From Desulfobacterales bacterium (lineage in GTDB: Bacteria; Desulfobacterota; Desulfobacteria; Desulfobacterales; JANQIE01), in assembly GCA_028282295.1 (NCBI GenBank), contig JANQIE010000164.1, forward strand, positions 1-40,251: DNA of 40,251 nucleotides, given 5' to 3'. Numbering within the stretch: the first letter of the stretch is position 1; each line of letters opens with the position of its first letter. The position numbers and the translations under genes were made by a program. Positions 33,036 through 40,251 of the stretch are shown here, piece after piece. The notes beneath the pieces are model-generated. The model was not told where the DNA came from and searched no databases. It saw only the letters and a program-made list of their open reading frames with translations.

Positions 33036-34537
33036 GTCTCCCCTTTCCAATTCAGCTTGCGCATTGTGGTTGTCACGCTCTTCATTTCGGGCAACTCGCG
33101 ATGGTCTTGCGGGGCAATGCCCAAATCCCTTAGCTTGCGCGCCGACGCCATCACGCGGCTGTCCAGCGAGCCGACCATTTGATTGAAAGTCCGTCCGGTC
33201 CGGTCAAGCTCCTGCCCGAGTTTGTTGATGTGTTGGACCGACAACACCAGCCGGTCGTAGAGTTCACGCCCCAGTGCGCCGATCTGTTTGGCGTTGGCGG
33301 CGGTTGCCCGGTCCTGCCAGGCCAGGGCCACGGTTTTCAACAACGAGATCAAGGTAGTGGGGGTAGCCAGGATAACGCCTTTTTTGGCGCCGGTTTCGAT
33401 CAGATTCGGATCATGAGCCAGGGCGGCGCTGAAAAAATTTTCGCCCGGAATGAAAAGAACGACAAACTCGGGTGTCGGCGCAAACTGTTTCCAGTAGGAT
33501 TTGCGGCCCAATTGCTGAATGTGGTTAAGAACCTGCCCGGCATGCTTTTGCAACCGGTCGCGGCGTTTTTCTTCGGTGACGGCTTGCAGAGCGTCCAGGT
33601 AGGCTGTCAAGGGCACCTTGGCATCGACCACGATCTGTTTACGCCCGGGCAGGGAAACCACCATGTCGGGGCGCTGTTCACCGTCGGCGCTGCGCACCGA
33701 AGGCTGTTCGACGAAATCGCAACGATTCTGCATCCCGGCCAACTCGGCCACCCGCCGCAGGGTCATCTCGCCCCAGCGGCCGCGTACATGGGGCATGCGC
33801 AGCGATTGCGCCAATCGGCCGGTCTCCTGTTCCAGGCGGATCTGGGCCTGGGTCAGAGTCTGCACCTGCTGCGACAGGCCGCCGTAGGCCTTTTCCCGCG
33901 ATCGCTCCACAGCCCGGATATGGTCGTCATATTTACGCAACGAGTCATGGATCGGCCGCACGATCTCCTGCACCGCCCGGCCGCGGGCCGCCAGATCCTT
34001 TTGCGCGCCGTTCAGATAACCGGCAAGGGTGGTTTGGGCCAGATCCATGAACGCGCGGTTATTGGCCTTCAGCGCGTCCGCCGCCAGGGCCTTGTGCGCC
34101 TGGGTCCATTCGCCACGAACCTCCTGGAGCAGGGCGATCTTCTCTGCAGTGGCATCGCGTTCTTTTGCTAGGGCTGTCTCCAAGTGGGACACCCGGGCCT
34201 TTAATCTGGATTTGTCGGCATAAAGCTGCTCAAGGCGGGTTTTGTATTCTGCCAGGTGGTTGAGCTGAACCAGGGCTGCCGAGCGTTGGTTGGACACCTT
34301 CAGGTATTGCTCCCGCATTGCTTCAAGGGCTTCGCCAGTCTTTTCGCAGCGCACCTTGAAGTCAATCAGTTCCTGCTGGGTGCTGCGTGCGGTGGCCTTC
34401 AACGCGGCAATTTCGCTGCGGCTTTCAGCCTGCCGCCCGGCCAACCGCAGCCGGGCCACGGCCCAGCCGAGCCCCAAACCGGCAATAACGCCGATCAGAA
34501 AAAGTAGTACCGGGTAGGTGGTGATTAGATTTATCAT
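33032..34537 (-). CDS. rmuC: RmuC-family DNA recombination protein
   Basis: A 501-residue protein with an N-terminal membrane helix (VLLFLIGVIAGLGLGWAVA), a long coiled coil (about 30-200) and a C-terminal RmuC domain (about 240-470). Key segments are HVRGRWGEMTLRR, LPGRKQIVVDAKVPL (the PD-(D/E)xK-like site) and EFVVLFIPGENFFSAAL, then GVILATPTTLISLLKTV. RmuC limits recombination at inverted repeats and is thought to be a nuclease. Transcribed between moaC and mltA; the grouping is probably incidental. Confidence 0.93.
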   Translation of the reverse strand: MINLITTYPVLLFLIGVIAGLGLGWAVARLRLAGRQAESRSEIAALKATARSTQQELIDFKVRCEKTGEALEAMREQYLKVSNQRSAALVQLNHLAEYKTRLEQLYADKSRLKARVSHLETALAKERDATAEKIALLQEVRGEWTQAHKALAADALKANNRAFMDLAQTTLAGYLNGAQKDLAARGRAVQEIVRPIHDSLRKYDDHIRAVERSREKAYGGLSQQVQTLTQAQIRLEQETGRLAQSLRMPHVRGRWGEMTLRRVAELAGMQNRCDFVEQPSVRSADGEQRPDMVVSLPGRKQIVVDAKVPLTAYLDALQAVTEEKRRDRLQKHAGQVLNHIQQLGRKSYWKQFAPTPEFVVLFIPGENFFSAALAHDPNLIETGAKKGVILATPTTLISLLKTVALAWQDRATAANAKQIGALGRELYDRLVLSVQHINKLGQELDRTGRTFNQMVGSLDSRVMASARKLRDLGIAPQDHRELPEMKSVTTTMRKLNWKGET

Positions 34538-34575
34538 GTCTGGCAGTGATTATTGCTTCCCGCCTCCTGAATTTC

Positions 34576-35058
34576 TCACTCCGAAGGCCGCTTAAAATCT
34601 CCACTCTTGCCGCCGGACTTTTCCAGCAAACAAATATCAGTGATCATCATGGCTTTGTCGTAGGATTTGCACATGTCGTAAATGGTCAGCGCCGCCACGC
34701 TGCAAGCGGTCAACGCCTCCATCTCCACCCCGGTTTGGCCGGTCAGCCGTACCCGGCTTTCGATCCGAATGGAACAGGTGGCTTCATCCGGAAAAAAATC
34801 GACCGCGGCATGGCTGATACACAGCGGATGGCACATGGGGATGAGCTCCGCGGTTCTCTTGGCAGCCATGATACCGGCGATGCGGGCGGTTTCAAGCACA
34901 TTGCCTTTCTTGACGCGCTGATCCGCGATTTTCGCAAATGTCGCCGCGTTCATGGTAATCCGGCCCTGTGCCACAGCCTGGCGTTCGGTTTGTGCCTTGG
35001 CCGTCACATCGACCATGCGCACGCGTCCTTTGTCATCCAGATGCGTAAATTCCGTCAT
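34576..35058 (-). CDS. moaC: Cyclic pyranopterin monophosphate synthase MoaC
   Basis: A 160-residue enzyme for the second step of molybdopterin synthesis, forming cyclic pyranopterin monophosphate. The conserved IPMCHPLCISHAAVDF and VEMEALTACSVAALTIYDM (then KSYDKAM) motifs are complete. AAGGACGC precedes the ATG. It overlaps mobA by 4 bp (ATGA), so they form a coupled pair for the molybdenum cofactor, needed by formate dehydrogenases and similar enzymes. Confidence 0.97.
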   Translation of the reverse strand: MTEFTHLDDKGRVRMVDVTAKAQTERQAVAQGRITMNAATFAKIADQRVKKGNVLETARIAGIMAAKRTAELIPMCHPLCISHAAVDFFPDEATCSIRIESRVRLTGQTGVEMEALTACSVAALTIYDMCKSYDKAMMITDICLLEKSGGKSGDFKRPSE

Positions 35059-35672
35059 GATGCGTCCTTGGTGTTGATGATTTTCGCGGCGTGTTCCAGA
35101 TCCTGCGGTGTGTTGATGTTAAAAAAAGAAAGCAATTGCGGGTCATGGGGCCGTAGCGCTTTTTCCGAAACCAGGCGGGTGCGGCGCTTGCGCAATGCCC
35201 GCTGAATTTTGCACTTGCCCAGCCTCAAGGCGTTTTCCACCGGTTCGAGACAGCGTTTGGAATAAGCCGCGCAAAGCGGTTCCAGGCCTTTGCGGGTTTG
35301 CGGCATCACCACATCGACGTCCGGATCGATGCGGGCCAAAATAGTTTCAATCACCTGCCGGTTTAAAAACGGTGTGTCACACGCGGTGAAGAAACCGAAC
35401 GGGCGACGCATGTAGAACAGTCCGGTATGAATGCCGGTCAGTGAACTGCGCAGTTCGAACAGGTCACCAACGATCAAGGCGTCCCATTCCAGAAAATCCT
35501 CGGGCGTGTTGGTGACCAGGATCACGTCGTGAAACACGGACTGAAACAGGGGGACGAGATAATCAATGATCCGCTGCCCGCCGACGTTGGCAAGCGCCTT
35601 GGGTTGTCCGGCAAAACGGGTGTTCAATCCGCCGGCCAGAATAATGCCTGAACAAGTGTCGGGAATGTTCAT
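35055..35672 (-). CDS. mobA: Molybdenum cofactor guanylyltransferase MobA
   Basis: A 205-residue nucleotidyltransferase that adds GMP to molybdopterin. The signature LAGGLNTRFAGQPKAL (about 13-28) and TACDTPFLNRQVI are intact. Residues DTPF provide the metal site. Only a weak ribosome site is visible before the ATG. It leads a minus-strand run mobA-moaC-rmuC-mltA, and a promoter-like pair is found about 85 bp upstream. Confidence 0.93.
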   Translation of the reverse strand: MNIPDTCSGIILAGGLNTRFAGQPKALANVGGQRIIDYLVPLFQSVFHDVILVTNTPEDFLEWDALIVGDLFELRSSLTGIHTGLFYMRRPFGFFTACDTPFLNRQVIETILARIDPDVDVVMPQTRKGLEPLCAAYSKRCLEPVENALRLGKCKIQRALRKRRTRLVSEKALRPHDPQLLSFFNINTPQDLEHAAKIINTKDAS

Positions 35673-35755
35673 GGGTCGCCATAGAATAAAATAAGGGTGA
35701 CGAGGTGGGGATGAACATCAACCCCCTTGCGATACCTGCACGGCTACATTAGGCA

Positions 35756-35784
35756 AAAATAGGTTTCCGATCAAGGGCTTTCAA
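35756..35784 (-). promoter_or_regulatory. Candidate sigma70 promoter for mobA-moaC
   Basis: On the minus strand TTGAAA (35784-35779), a 17-bp spacer and TATTTT (35761-35756), about 84 bp before the mobA start. Confidence 0.4.
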
Positions 35785-35823
35785 CGACAAACGTCACCTG
35801 CCGGTTTTAAGACAGAGAATGCC

Positions 35824-35897
35824 GGTGGGCACGGCCCACCCTATCTGCCATTGTCGTCGGGTATACTTGTAGAAGGGTGGGCCATGCCCACCAACCA
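35824..35897. repeat. Inverted repeat with GGTGGGC arms
   Basis: Left arm GGTGGGCACGGCCCACCCTA, right arm AGGGTGGGCCATGCCCACC, each also self-complementary, with about 35 bp between. The right arm matches the short repeat at 19231-19255. It lies in the 390-bp gap between mobA and moaB. Confidence 0.7.
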
Positions 35898-35926
35898 AGC
35901 TTTTTTATCAGATTTACTTTCCGGTT

Positions 35927-35978
35927 TTCCAAATGCAAACATACTTTGGAACATTTTATTTTTTCCGCGGCCCTAAAG
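35927..35978. repeat. Half copy of the 77-bp palindrome at 7604
   Basis: About 48 bp matches the right arm of the 7604-7680 palindrome with roughly one change in five: both contain TACTTTGG and TTTATTTTTTCCGCG. No left arm is found, so the element is truncated. Confidence 0.7.
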
Positions 35979-36062
35979 CTTGATCTTGCCCGACCGGTGC
36001 TATAAAACCAAGCCAAGCAACAGCTTAGAATTTAAACCAATTCAAGGGGGAGTGCAAAACCG

Positions 36063-36569
36063 ATGGGAACCCGGACACACAAAAAGGCGGGCCGGCGGCG
36101 TGTCAAATTGGCGATTCTGACGGTTTCTTCCACGCGCAGTCTGGCCGAGGATGAAAGCGGCCAATGGATGCGCAGCCAAGCACAGAAAGAGGGACACACC
36201 GTGGCACTGCACCAGATAGTGATTGATGATGCCCGTCTGATCCGCGACCTGTTGATGGATATTCTGCGCGACCCGGCACCCGAGGTGGTCCTGATCACCG
36301 GCGGTACCGGCATCAGCCCGGCCGATGTGACCATTGAAGCGATCAAACCGCTGTTTATCAAGGAACTGACGGCTTTCGGCGCACTGTTCGCCCAATTGAG
36401 TTTCGAGCAGATCGATTCGGCCGCGATTTTATCCCGCGCCACAGCCGGCGTCATTGGACAAGCCATTGTGTTCTGCCTGCCGGGCAGTAAAAGGGCCTGC
36501 CAATTGGCCTGTCGCGAACTGATCTTTCCGGAACTGGGGCACCTGGTCAAGCACGCTCGGGAGAACTAA
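36063..36569 (+). CDS. moaB: MoaB/MogA-family molybdopterin biosynthesis protein
   Basis: A 168-residue protein of the MoaB/Mog fold (molybdopterin adenylyltransferase family). LAILTVSSTRSLAEDESGQ, EVVLITGGTGISPADVTIEA (TGGTG motif) and the C-terminal FCLPGSKRACQLACRELI are visible. GGGGGAG lies ten bases before the ATG. The gene diverges from mobA-moaC, placing three cofactor genes together. MogA versus MoaB cannot be told with certainty. Confidence 0.9.
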   Translation: MGTRTHKKAGRRRVKLAILTVSSTRSLAEDESGQWMRSQAQKEGHTVALHQIVIDDARLIRDLLMDILRDPAPEVVLITGGTGISPADVTIEAIKPLFIKELTAFGALFAQLSFEQIDSAAILSRATAGVIGQAIVFCLPGSKRACQLACRELIFPELGHLVKHAREN

Positions 36570-36665
36570 CCGTTTAGTTGGCGCTCTAATCCGCAAATAT
36601 GCATACAGGAGAAAACTTGGTGTGACTCCAGAGAAGTTAAATGCCCATCATTACAACATCGAAGC

Positions 36666-36730
36666 TGAGTTCGCCGAGGGTTTTTATTTTTTTCCTTCTG
36701 CGAGCTCAGCGCCTCTGCGCGAAACAAAAG
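36666..36730. repeat. Repeat flanking the R-M gene on the left
   Basis: GAGTTCGCCGAGGG, a T-rich stretch, then TTCTGCGAGCTCAGCGCCTC and TGCGCGAAACAAAAG. It is a degenerate copy of the repeat at 40004-40096; the two ends bracket the restriction-modification gene. Confidence 0.65.
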
Positions 36731-36747
36731 ATTAAGGAAAGCAATTA

Positions 36748-39700
36748 GTGGTTCTTTCTGAGTATATAAATAGAATTAAAAAAATAGCAAACACAGCAAG
36801 ATCTGAAGCGAAACTCGAAGGTGCATTCAACCAGGTTTTAAAAGAGTGCCTTGCTGATTTTGGAATCGACTTCGACCCTCACGTCAATGAAACTCTGAAA
36901 AGCATGGGGCTCTCACAAGTTGATGCCGATAGACCGGATGGGGTTTTCGGTCACATTGTCTATGACTATAAGGCGCCCAAGGTCCTTGCATCCGCCAAAA
37001 ATAGACAGAAGGCAAAGCAGCAGATCGAAAGATACCTGGACCGTATCACCGGCGGTCATGAAAATGATCCTGTCATCTGCAGACAATGGTTTGGCTATAT
37101 CTGCGACGGAATCACTCTTATCTACTGTCGCTCCAATTCGCTGCTCTGGCAGTGGTCACGTCCATTGCCTGTCACGGAAAGCACATTGCTCTTTCTGCTA
37201 CATGCATTTCGTTCCCTTCAACGCAAACCATTAACCGCAACCCTGCTCAGCACGGCTTTTGGAAAAGAATCGCTTGTTGCACAAGAAACAATACGTGTAA
37301 TGTGTTCACATCTATCCAAGCCCCGACACAAAACGAACATGCTGTTCAGAGAATGGAAGCGTCTATTCGAGCAGGTTTCCACTTATGGCCTTGACCAGCT
37401 TCCATCCTTGAAAAAATGGGCAACCGCTAACGGCATTGCAACCAAGGATGCGTCGCATATTTTATTTGCAATACACAGCTATTACAGCCTGGTTGTCAAA
37501 ATAGTCACATCCGAACTGCTATCTATCGCTACGCATCGCACCTTTTCCGTGTGTGACGAAGTTGTGGCAACTGCAACCATTGACGACCTTCGTGCGGTTA
37601 TGACCCGCATTGAGAATGGTGAATACTATCGTCGTTATCGTATCAGCAATTTTTTGGAAGGTGATTTTTTTAGCTGGCATATGAACGAACGTTCCCGCCC
37701 AATGGCCGATGCAATTCGAGGCGTTGCCCGTAAGTTTCTGGAGTTCGAGCCTGCAAGTGCAATTTTATTGCCGGAAGCGAAACAGGATTTACTCAAGGAA
37801 TTTTATTCCTCTTTGGTTGATGAACAAATAAGGCATGATCTTGGTGAGTACTACACACCGGATTGGCTGGCCCAACACCTTCTTGACCAGGCAGGTTATT
37901 ATGGAGACCCTCACAGCAAGGTTTTAGACCCTGCCTGCGGATCGGGTACATTTTTGGTCGAAGCCATCATGCGGCTAAAGCAAGGATGTGCGGATGCCGG
38001 TTTGTCCCCTCTTGAAACGCTCACCACAATTATAAATAATGTCAAAGGGCTTGACCTGAACCCCCTGGCGGTAATTTCGGCGCGTGCAAACTATATCTTG
38101 TCAATCTATGACCTTGTGTTTGACCTTGGTGATGATATCGAATTGCCGGTATACCTTGCCGACGCCATCAATGTTCCCATTGAGAAAGAAGACGACGATG
38201 GGTACAGATTTCTGGAGTACTTTTTAGATACGGAAATAGATCATTTTGTTCTGGAACTCCCTTGGGAACTTGTTCATGCGCAAGTCATGGGCCCTGTTCT
38301 ATTGGCTTGCGAAGAAGCTATTGCCAACAATCAGCCTTTCAGCCGTTTTCTCAAAACAATTCGTAACCTCCCGGAAGTCAAACCTCATTTATCCGACCGC
38401 GTGGCCGGTCGCCTTGAAAGATTTTACGAAGTCATTGAATCGCTTGAAGCCCGTGATTGGGATAAAATATGGTGCCGCATCATCAAAAACAATTTCAGCC
38501 CGCGCGGATTTACTCCATTCGATCTAATTATAGGCAATCCACCATGGGTCCGTTGGAGCCGTTTACCGGCAACATATCGCAAGCGTGCCAAAAACTTCTG
38601 TAACTATTACGGACTCGTATCCGGGCGGGGATATTCCGGTGGTATTGAAAGCGATATATCAACAGTAATTACGTTTAGCGCCGCCGACAACTGGCTCAAA
38701 GACGGTGGCCTGGTTGCGTTCTTAATCACATGGACTGTTTTTAAGAGCGGTTCCGCTCGTGGTTTCAGGCTCGGCAGCTTACCTGGTGATGCCGGCTTAA
38801 AGGTAAAGCAAATTGAGGATTTGACCCATTTGCAGCCATTTCCTGATGCCACGAATGAAACGGCCGTTTATATCGCTGAAAAGGTTCGCCCCGCAAGCAA
38901 GGCGCGGTTCAAAAAAGCACCCTGCAGGATTTGGAAACCTCAACGCGGCAAGGCCCGTGTCTCACCTTCATTGCAACTTTCAAAAGTGTACAAAACTTGT
39001 GAGATAGAAAATGGCGTTGCTTGTCCGGTCGGTGACTGGGGCACCCCTTTGTTTACCGGCGACCTGGCTCACTTTAAACAAACTGCTTTCCTTAAAGGCA
39101 ACAGCGGGTACCTGACGGTTTCCCATCGCGGTACTGTTTCCGATTGCGCCAGAGTTTACTGGGTTAAGGTGATCAAATATTCCGCTGCCACAAACAGGGC
39201 TTTAATACGAACACTTACCGAAGAAGAGTTGCCGCGGGCACGATCCGTAGAGCCTGTTGAGGGGGCCTGGATTGAGGCAGACCTGTTATTTCCCCTTATT
39301 CGAGGTCGTGATTTGGGCCGGTACTGTACGTTGACTCAAGATTGGTATCAAATCATACCGAATAGGCATTATGACAATTTGGAATCGGAAGAAGATTTTT
39401 CAGATACATATCCGCTCGCCTACTCTTATTTTAAAAACTATCAAGCTATTCTAAGCAATCGGTCATCCTATAAACGGTATCAAAAGCGTCTGCCGTTTTA
39501 TGTTATTTATTGTGTCGGCGATTATTCTTTCAGTCCTTTCAAAGTGGTTTGGATGGAACAACAGAACCCCAAGTCCTTTCGCGCATCCGTAATATCTCAT
39601 CAGACCCATTCTGTTTTGCCCAATACGCTTGTTGCTCCGGATCACAAATTATATTTTGCGGCATTGGATTTTGAGGATGAAGCCCACTATCTGTGCGGTT

Positions 39701-39942
39701 TTCTGAATTCTCTACCTGTGCGGACGTGGTTGGGCGGTTTTTTACTCGGCAAACAGATCGGAACCACCATTTTTGAACATATGAAAGTGCCGCAATTTGA
39801 TGCCGATAATGCGATATGTCGTAAAATTGCGGCTATATCAAAAGATGCCCATGCTCATCGCAAAGGGACAAAGAATAAAAAATACTTAGAATCTAAAACC
39901 GAGCAAGCGCTCGTAAAACTTGTCGCGCGGATAAGTTCCTGA
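36748..39942 (+). CDS. Single-polypeptide restriction-modification enzyme (type IIG/Eco57I-like)
   Basis: A 1064-residue protein joining an N-terminal PD-(D/E)xK nuclease-like site (Pro63-Asp64 with Asp73-Tyr-Lys75 in RPDGVFGHIVYDYKAPK) to an N6-adenine methyltransferase. The methylase has GEYYTPDWLAQHLLD, motif I DPACGSGTFLVEA (Asp394) and motif IV GNPPWVRW (Asn597-Trp600). A target-recognition region should occupy about 700-1000 (LFPLIRGRDLGRY, FRASVISHQTHSVLPNTLV). GTG start at 36748 with GGAA upstream. No separate R, M or S gene is seen, so it probably cuts and methylates alone; phage defence is the usual role. It is AT-richer than its neighbours and flanked by related repeats, suggesting transfer. 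Confidence 0.88.
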   Translation: MVLSEYINRIKKIANTARSEAKLEGAFNQVLKECLADFGIDFDPHVNETLKSMGLSQVDADRPDGVFGHIVYDYKAPKVLASAKNRQKAKQQIERYLDRITGGHENDPVICRQWFGYICDGITLIYCRSNSLLWQWSRPLPVTESTLLFLLHAFRSLQRKPLTATLLSTAFGKESLVAQETIRVMCSHLSKPRHKTNMLFREWKRLFEQVSTYGLDQLPSLKKWATANGIATKDASHILFAIHSYYSLVVKIVTSELLSIATHRTFSVCDEVVATATIDDLRAVMTRIENGEYYRRYRISNFLEGDFFSWHMNERSRPMADAIRGVARKFLEFEPASAILLPEAKQDLLKEFYSSLVDEQIRHDLGEYYTPDWLAQHLLDQAGYYGDPHSKVLDPACGSGTFLVEAIMRLKQGCADAGLSPLETLTTIINNVKGLDLNPLAVISARANYILSIYDLVFDLGDDIELPVYLADAINVPIEKEDDDGYRFLEYFLDTEIDHFVLELPWELVHAQVMGPVLLACEEAIANNQPFSRFLKTIRNLPEVKPHLSDRVAGRLERFYEVIESLEARDWDKIWCRIIKNNFSPRGFTPFDLIIGNPPWVRWSRLPATYRKRAKNFCNYYGLVSGRGYSGGIESDISTVITFSAADNWLKDGGLVAFLITWTVFKSGSARGFRLGSLPGDAGLKVKQIEDLTHLQPFPDATNETAVYIAEKVRPASKARFKKAPCRIWKPQRGKARVSPSLQLSKVYKTCEIENGVACPVGDWGTPLFTGDLAHFKQTAFLKGNSGYLTVSHRGTVSDCARVYWVKVIKYSAATNRALIRTLTEEELPRARSVEPVEGAWIEADLLFPLIRGRDLGRYCTLTQDWYQIIPNRHYDNLESEEDFSDTYPLAYSYFKNYQAILSNRSSYKRYQKRLPFYVIYCVGDYSFSPFKVVWMEQQNPKSFRASVISHQTHSVLPNTLVAPDHKLYFAALDFEDEAHYLCGFLNSLPVRTWLGGFLLGKQIGTTIFEHMKVPQFDADNAICRKIAAISKDAHAHRKGTKNKKYLESKTEQALVKLVARISS

Positions 39943-40003
39943 CACTTCGCTGTGCCCCAGCGTTTGTGCACGGAACAAAGCGCCTGACATCGAAGAGCCA
40001 AAA

Positions 40004-40096
40004 AGTTTCGCGCAGAGAGCGCAGAGGGATTTCATTTTTTACCCCCCTCTGCGAACCCTGCCCTGCGAACTCTGCGCCTTTACCGCGAAACAAAAA
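40004..40096. repeat. Repeat flanking the R-M gene on the right
   Basis: GTTTCGCGCAGAGAGCGCAG with AGGG, then a T-rich stretch, then CCCTCTGCGAACC and TCTGCGCCTTTACCGCGAAAC, forming an inverted repeat. The right half parallels 36698-36730 in the left flank. Confidence 0.7.
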
Positions 40097-40143
40097 TTTA
40101 CGTCACTTGGTCACCGGTAGTCCGTGAGCGGTTATTTTAGATA

Positions 40144-40251
40144 GTGTCCATCCGGAAATAGTAGATTTTGGTTCCTGGCAAGGCCCGAGCATTTTTAAAA
40201 CCGCAGGCATAGCGGGCTATGTCGAGGATTTTAAAAATGCGAGAACGCCGC
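40144..40251 (+). mobile_element. MITE-like element, copy 5, cut by window end
   Basis: Starts GTGTCCATCCGGAAATAG, preceded by TAGATA (40138-40143), and carries the core CCGCAGGCATAGC/GCTATGTCGAGGA. It is nearly identical to the copy at 15796 over the visible 108 bp; the right terminus is outside. Confidence 0.85.

Noticed and set aside
33179-34171. 330-codon plus-strand open frame
   Set aside because: Antisense to rmuC; no ribosome site or recognisable domain.

Overview
The window looks like a chromosomal segment of a sulfate-reducing Desulfobacterota (the older Deltaproteobacteria), probably near Desulfosarcina or Desulfobacteraceae. The anchor is an intact dsrA-dsrB-dsrD-cbiA block, supported by a tetraheme cytochrome c3. 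The genus is an inference from gene content. No tRNA, rRNA or CRISPR array was seen.

Layout. (1) 1-3300: the 3' end of an RHS/YD-repeat polymorphic toxin gene. Base composition turns AT-rich where the conserved core ends and the variable toxin tip begins. It is followed by small immunity-like genes and a decayed transposase fragment. (2) 3966-17370, all minus strand: a glycogen module. In transcription order it holds a UDP-glucose pyrophosphorylase of the UGP2/UDPGP family, a giant GH13+GH133 debranching enzyme, a small CBM48 protein, a glycogen phosphorylase, a glycogen synthase and a GH13_8-type branching enzyme. Several members resemble eukaryotic rather than E. coli-type enzymes, and no glgC is in the window. 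(3) 17456-21462: ilvE, a PPC/DUF296 protein, a YkgJ-type cysteine-cluster protein and a long DapA-family protein. (4) 21811-28490, plus strand: a TPR protein and an unrecognised protein, then dsrA, dsrB, dsrD and cbiA (dissimilatory sulfite reductase, its activator DsrD, and the amidase thought to make siroheme amide). (5) 28491-35672, minus strand: an MFS transporter, tetraheme cytochrome c3, tatC/tatB, mltA, rmuC, moaC and mobA; moaB/mogA diverges on the plus strand. Tat and molybdopterin genes would support export and assembly of periplasmic redox enzymes. (6) 36748-39942: a single-polypeptide restriction-modification enzyme flanked by two related repeats.

The most striking non-genic signal is a family of about 142-165 bp imperfect inverted repeats with ends GTGYCCATCCGGAAATAG. 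There are four complete copies and a fifth cut by the right edge. Each complete copy is bracketed by a 6-bp direct repeat (three perfect, one 5/6), which is what transposition would leave. These appear to be non-autonomous MITE-like elements; no autonomous partner is visible here. Several other hairpin repeat families (REP-like GC hairpins, a 77-bp near-palindrome with a half copy 28 kb away, AATTAAGAATT-type repeats) fill most of the remaining intergenic space.
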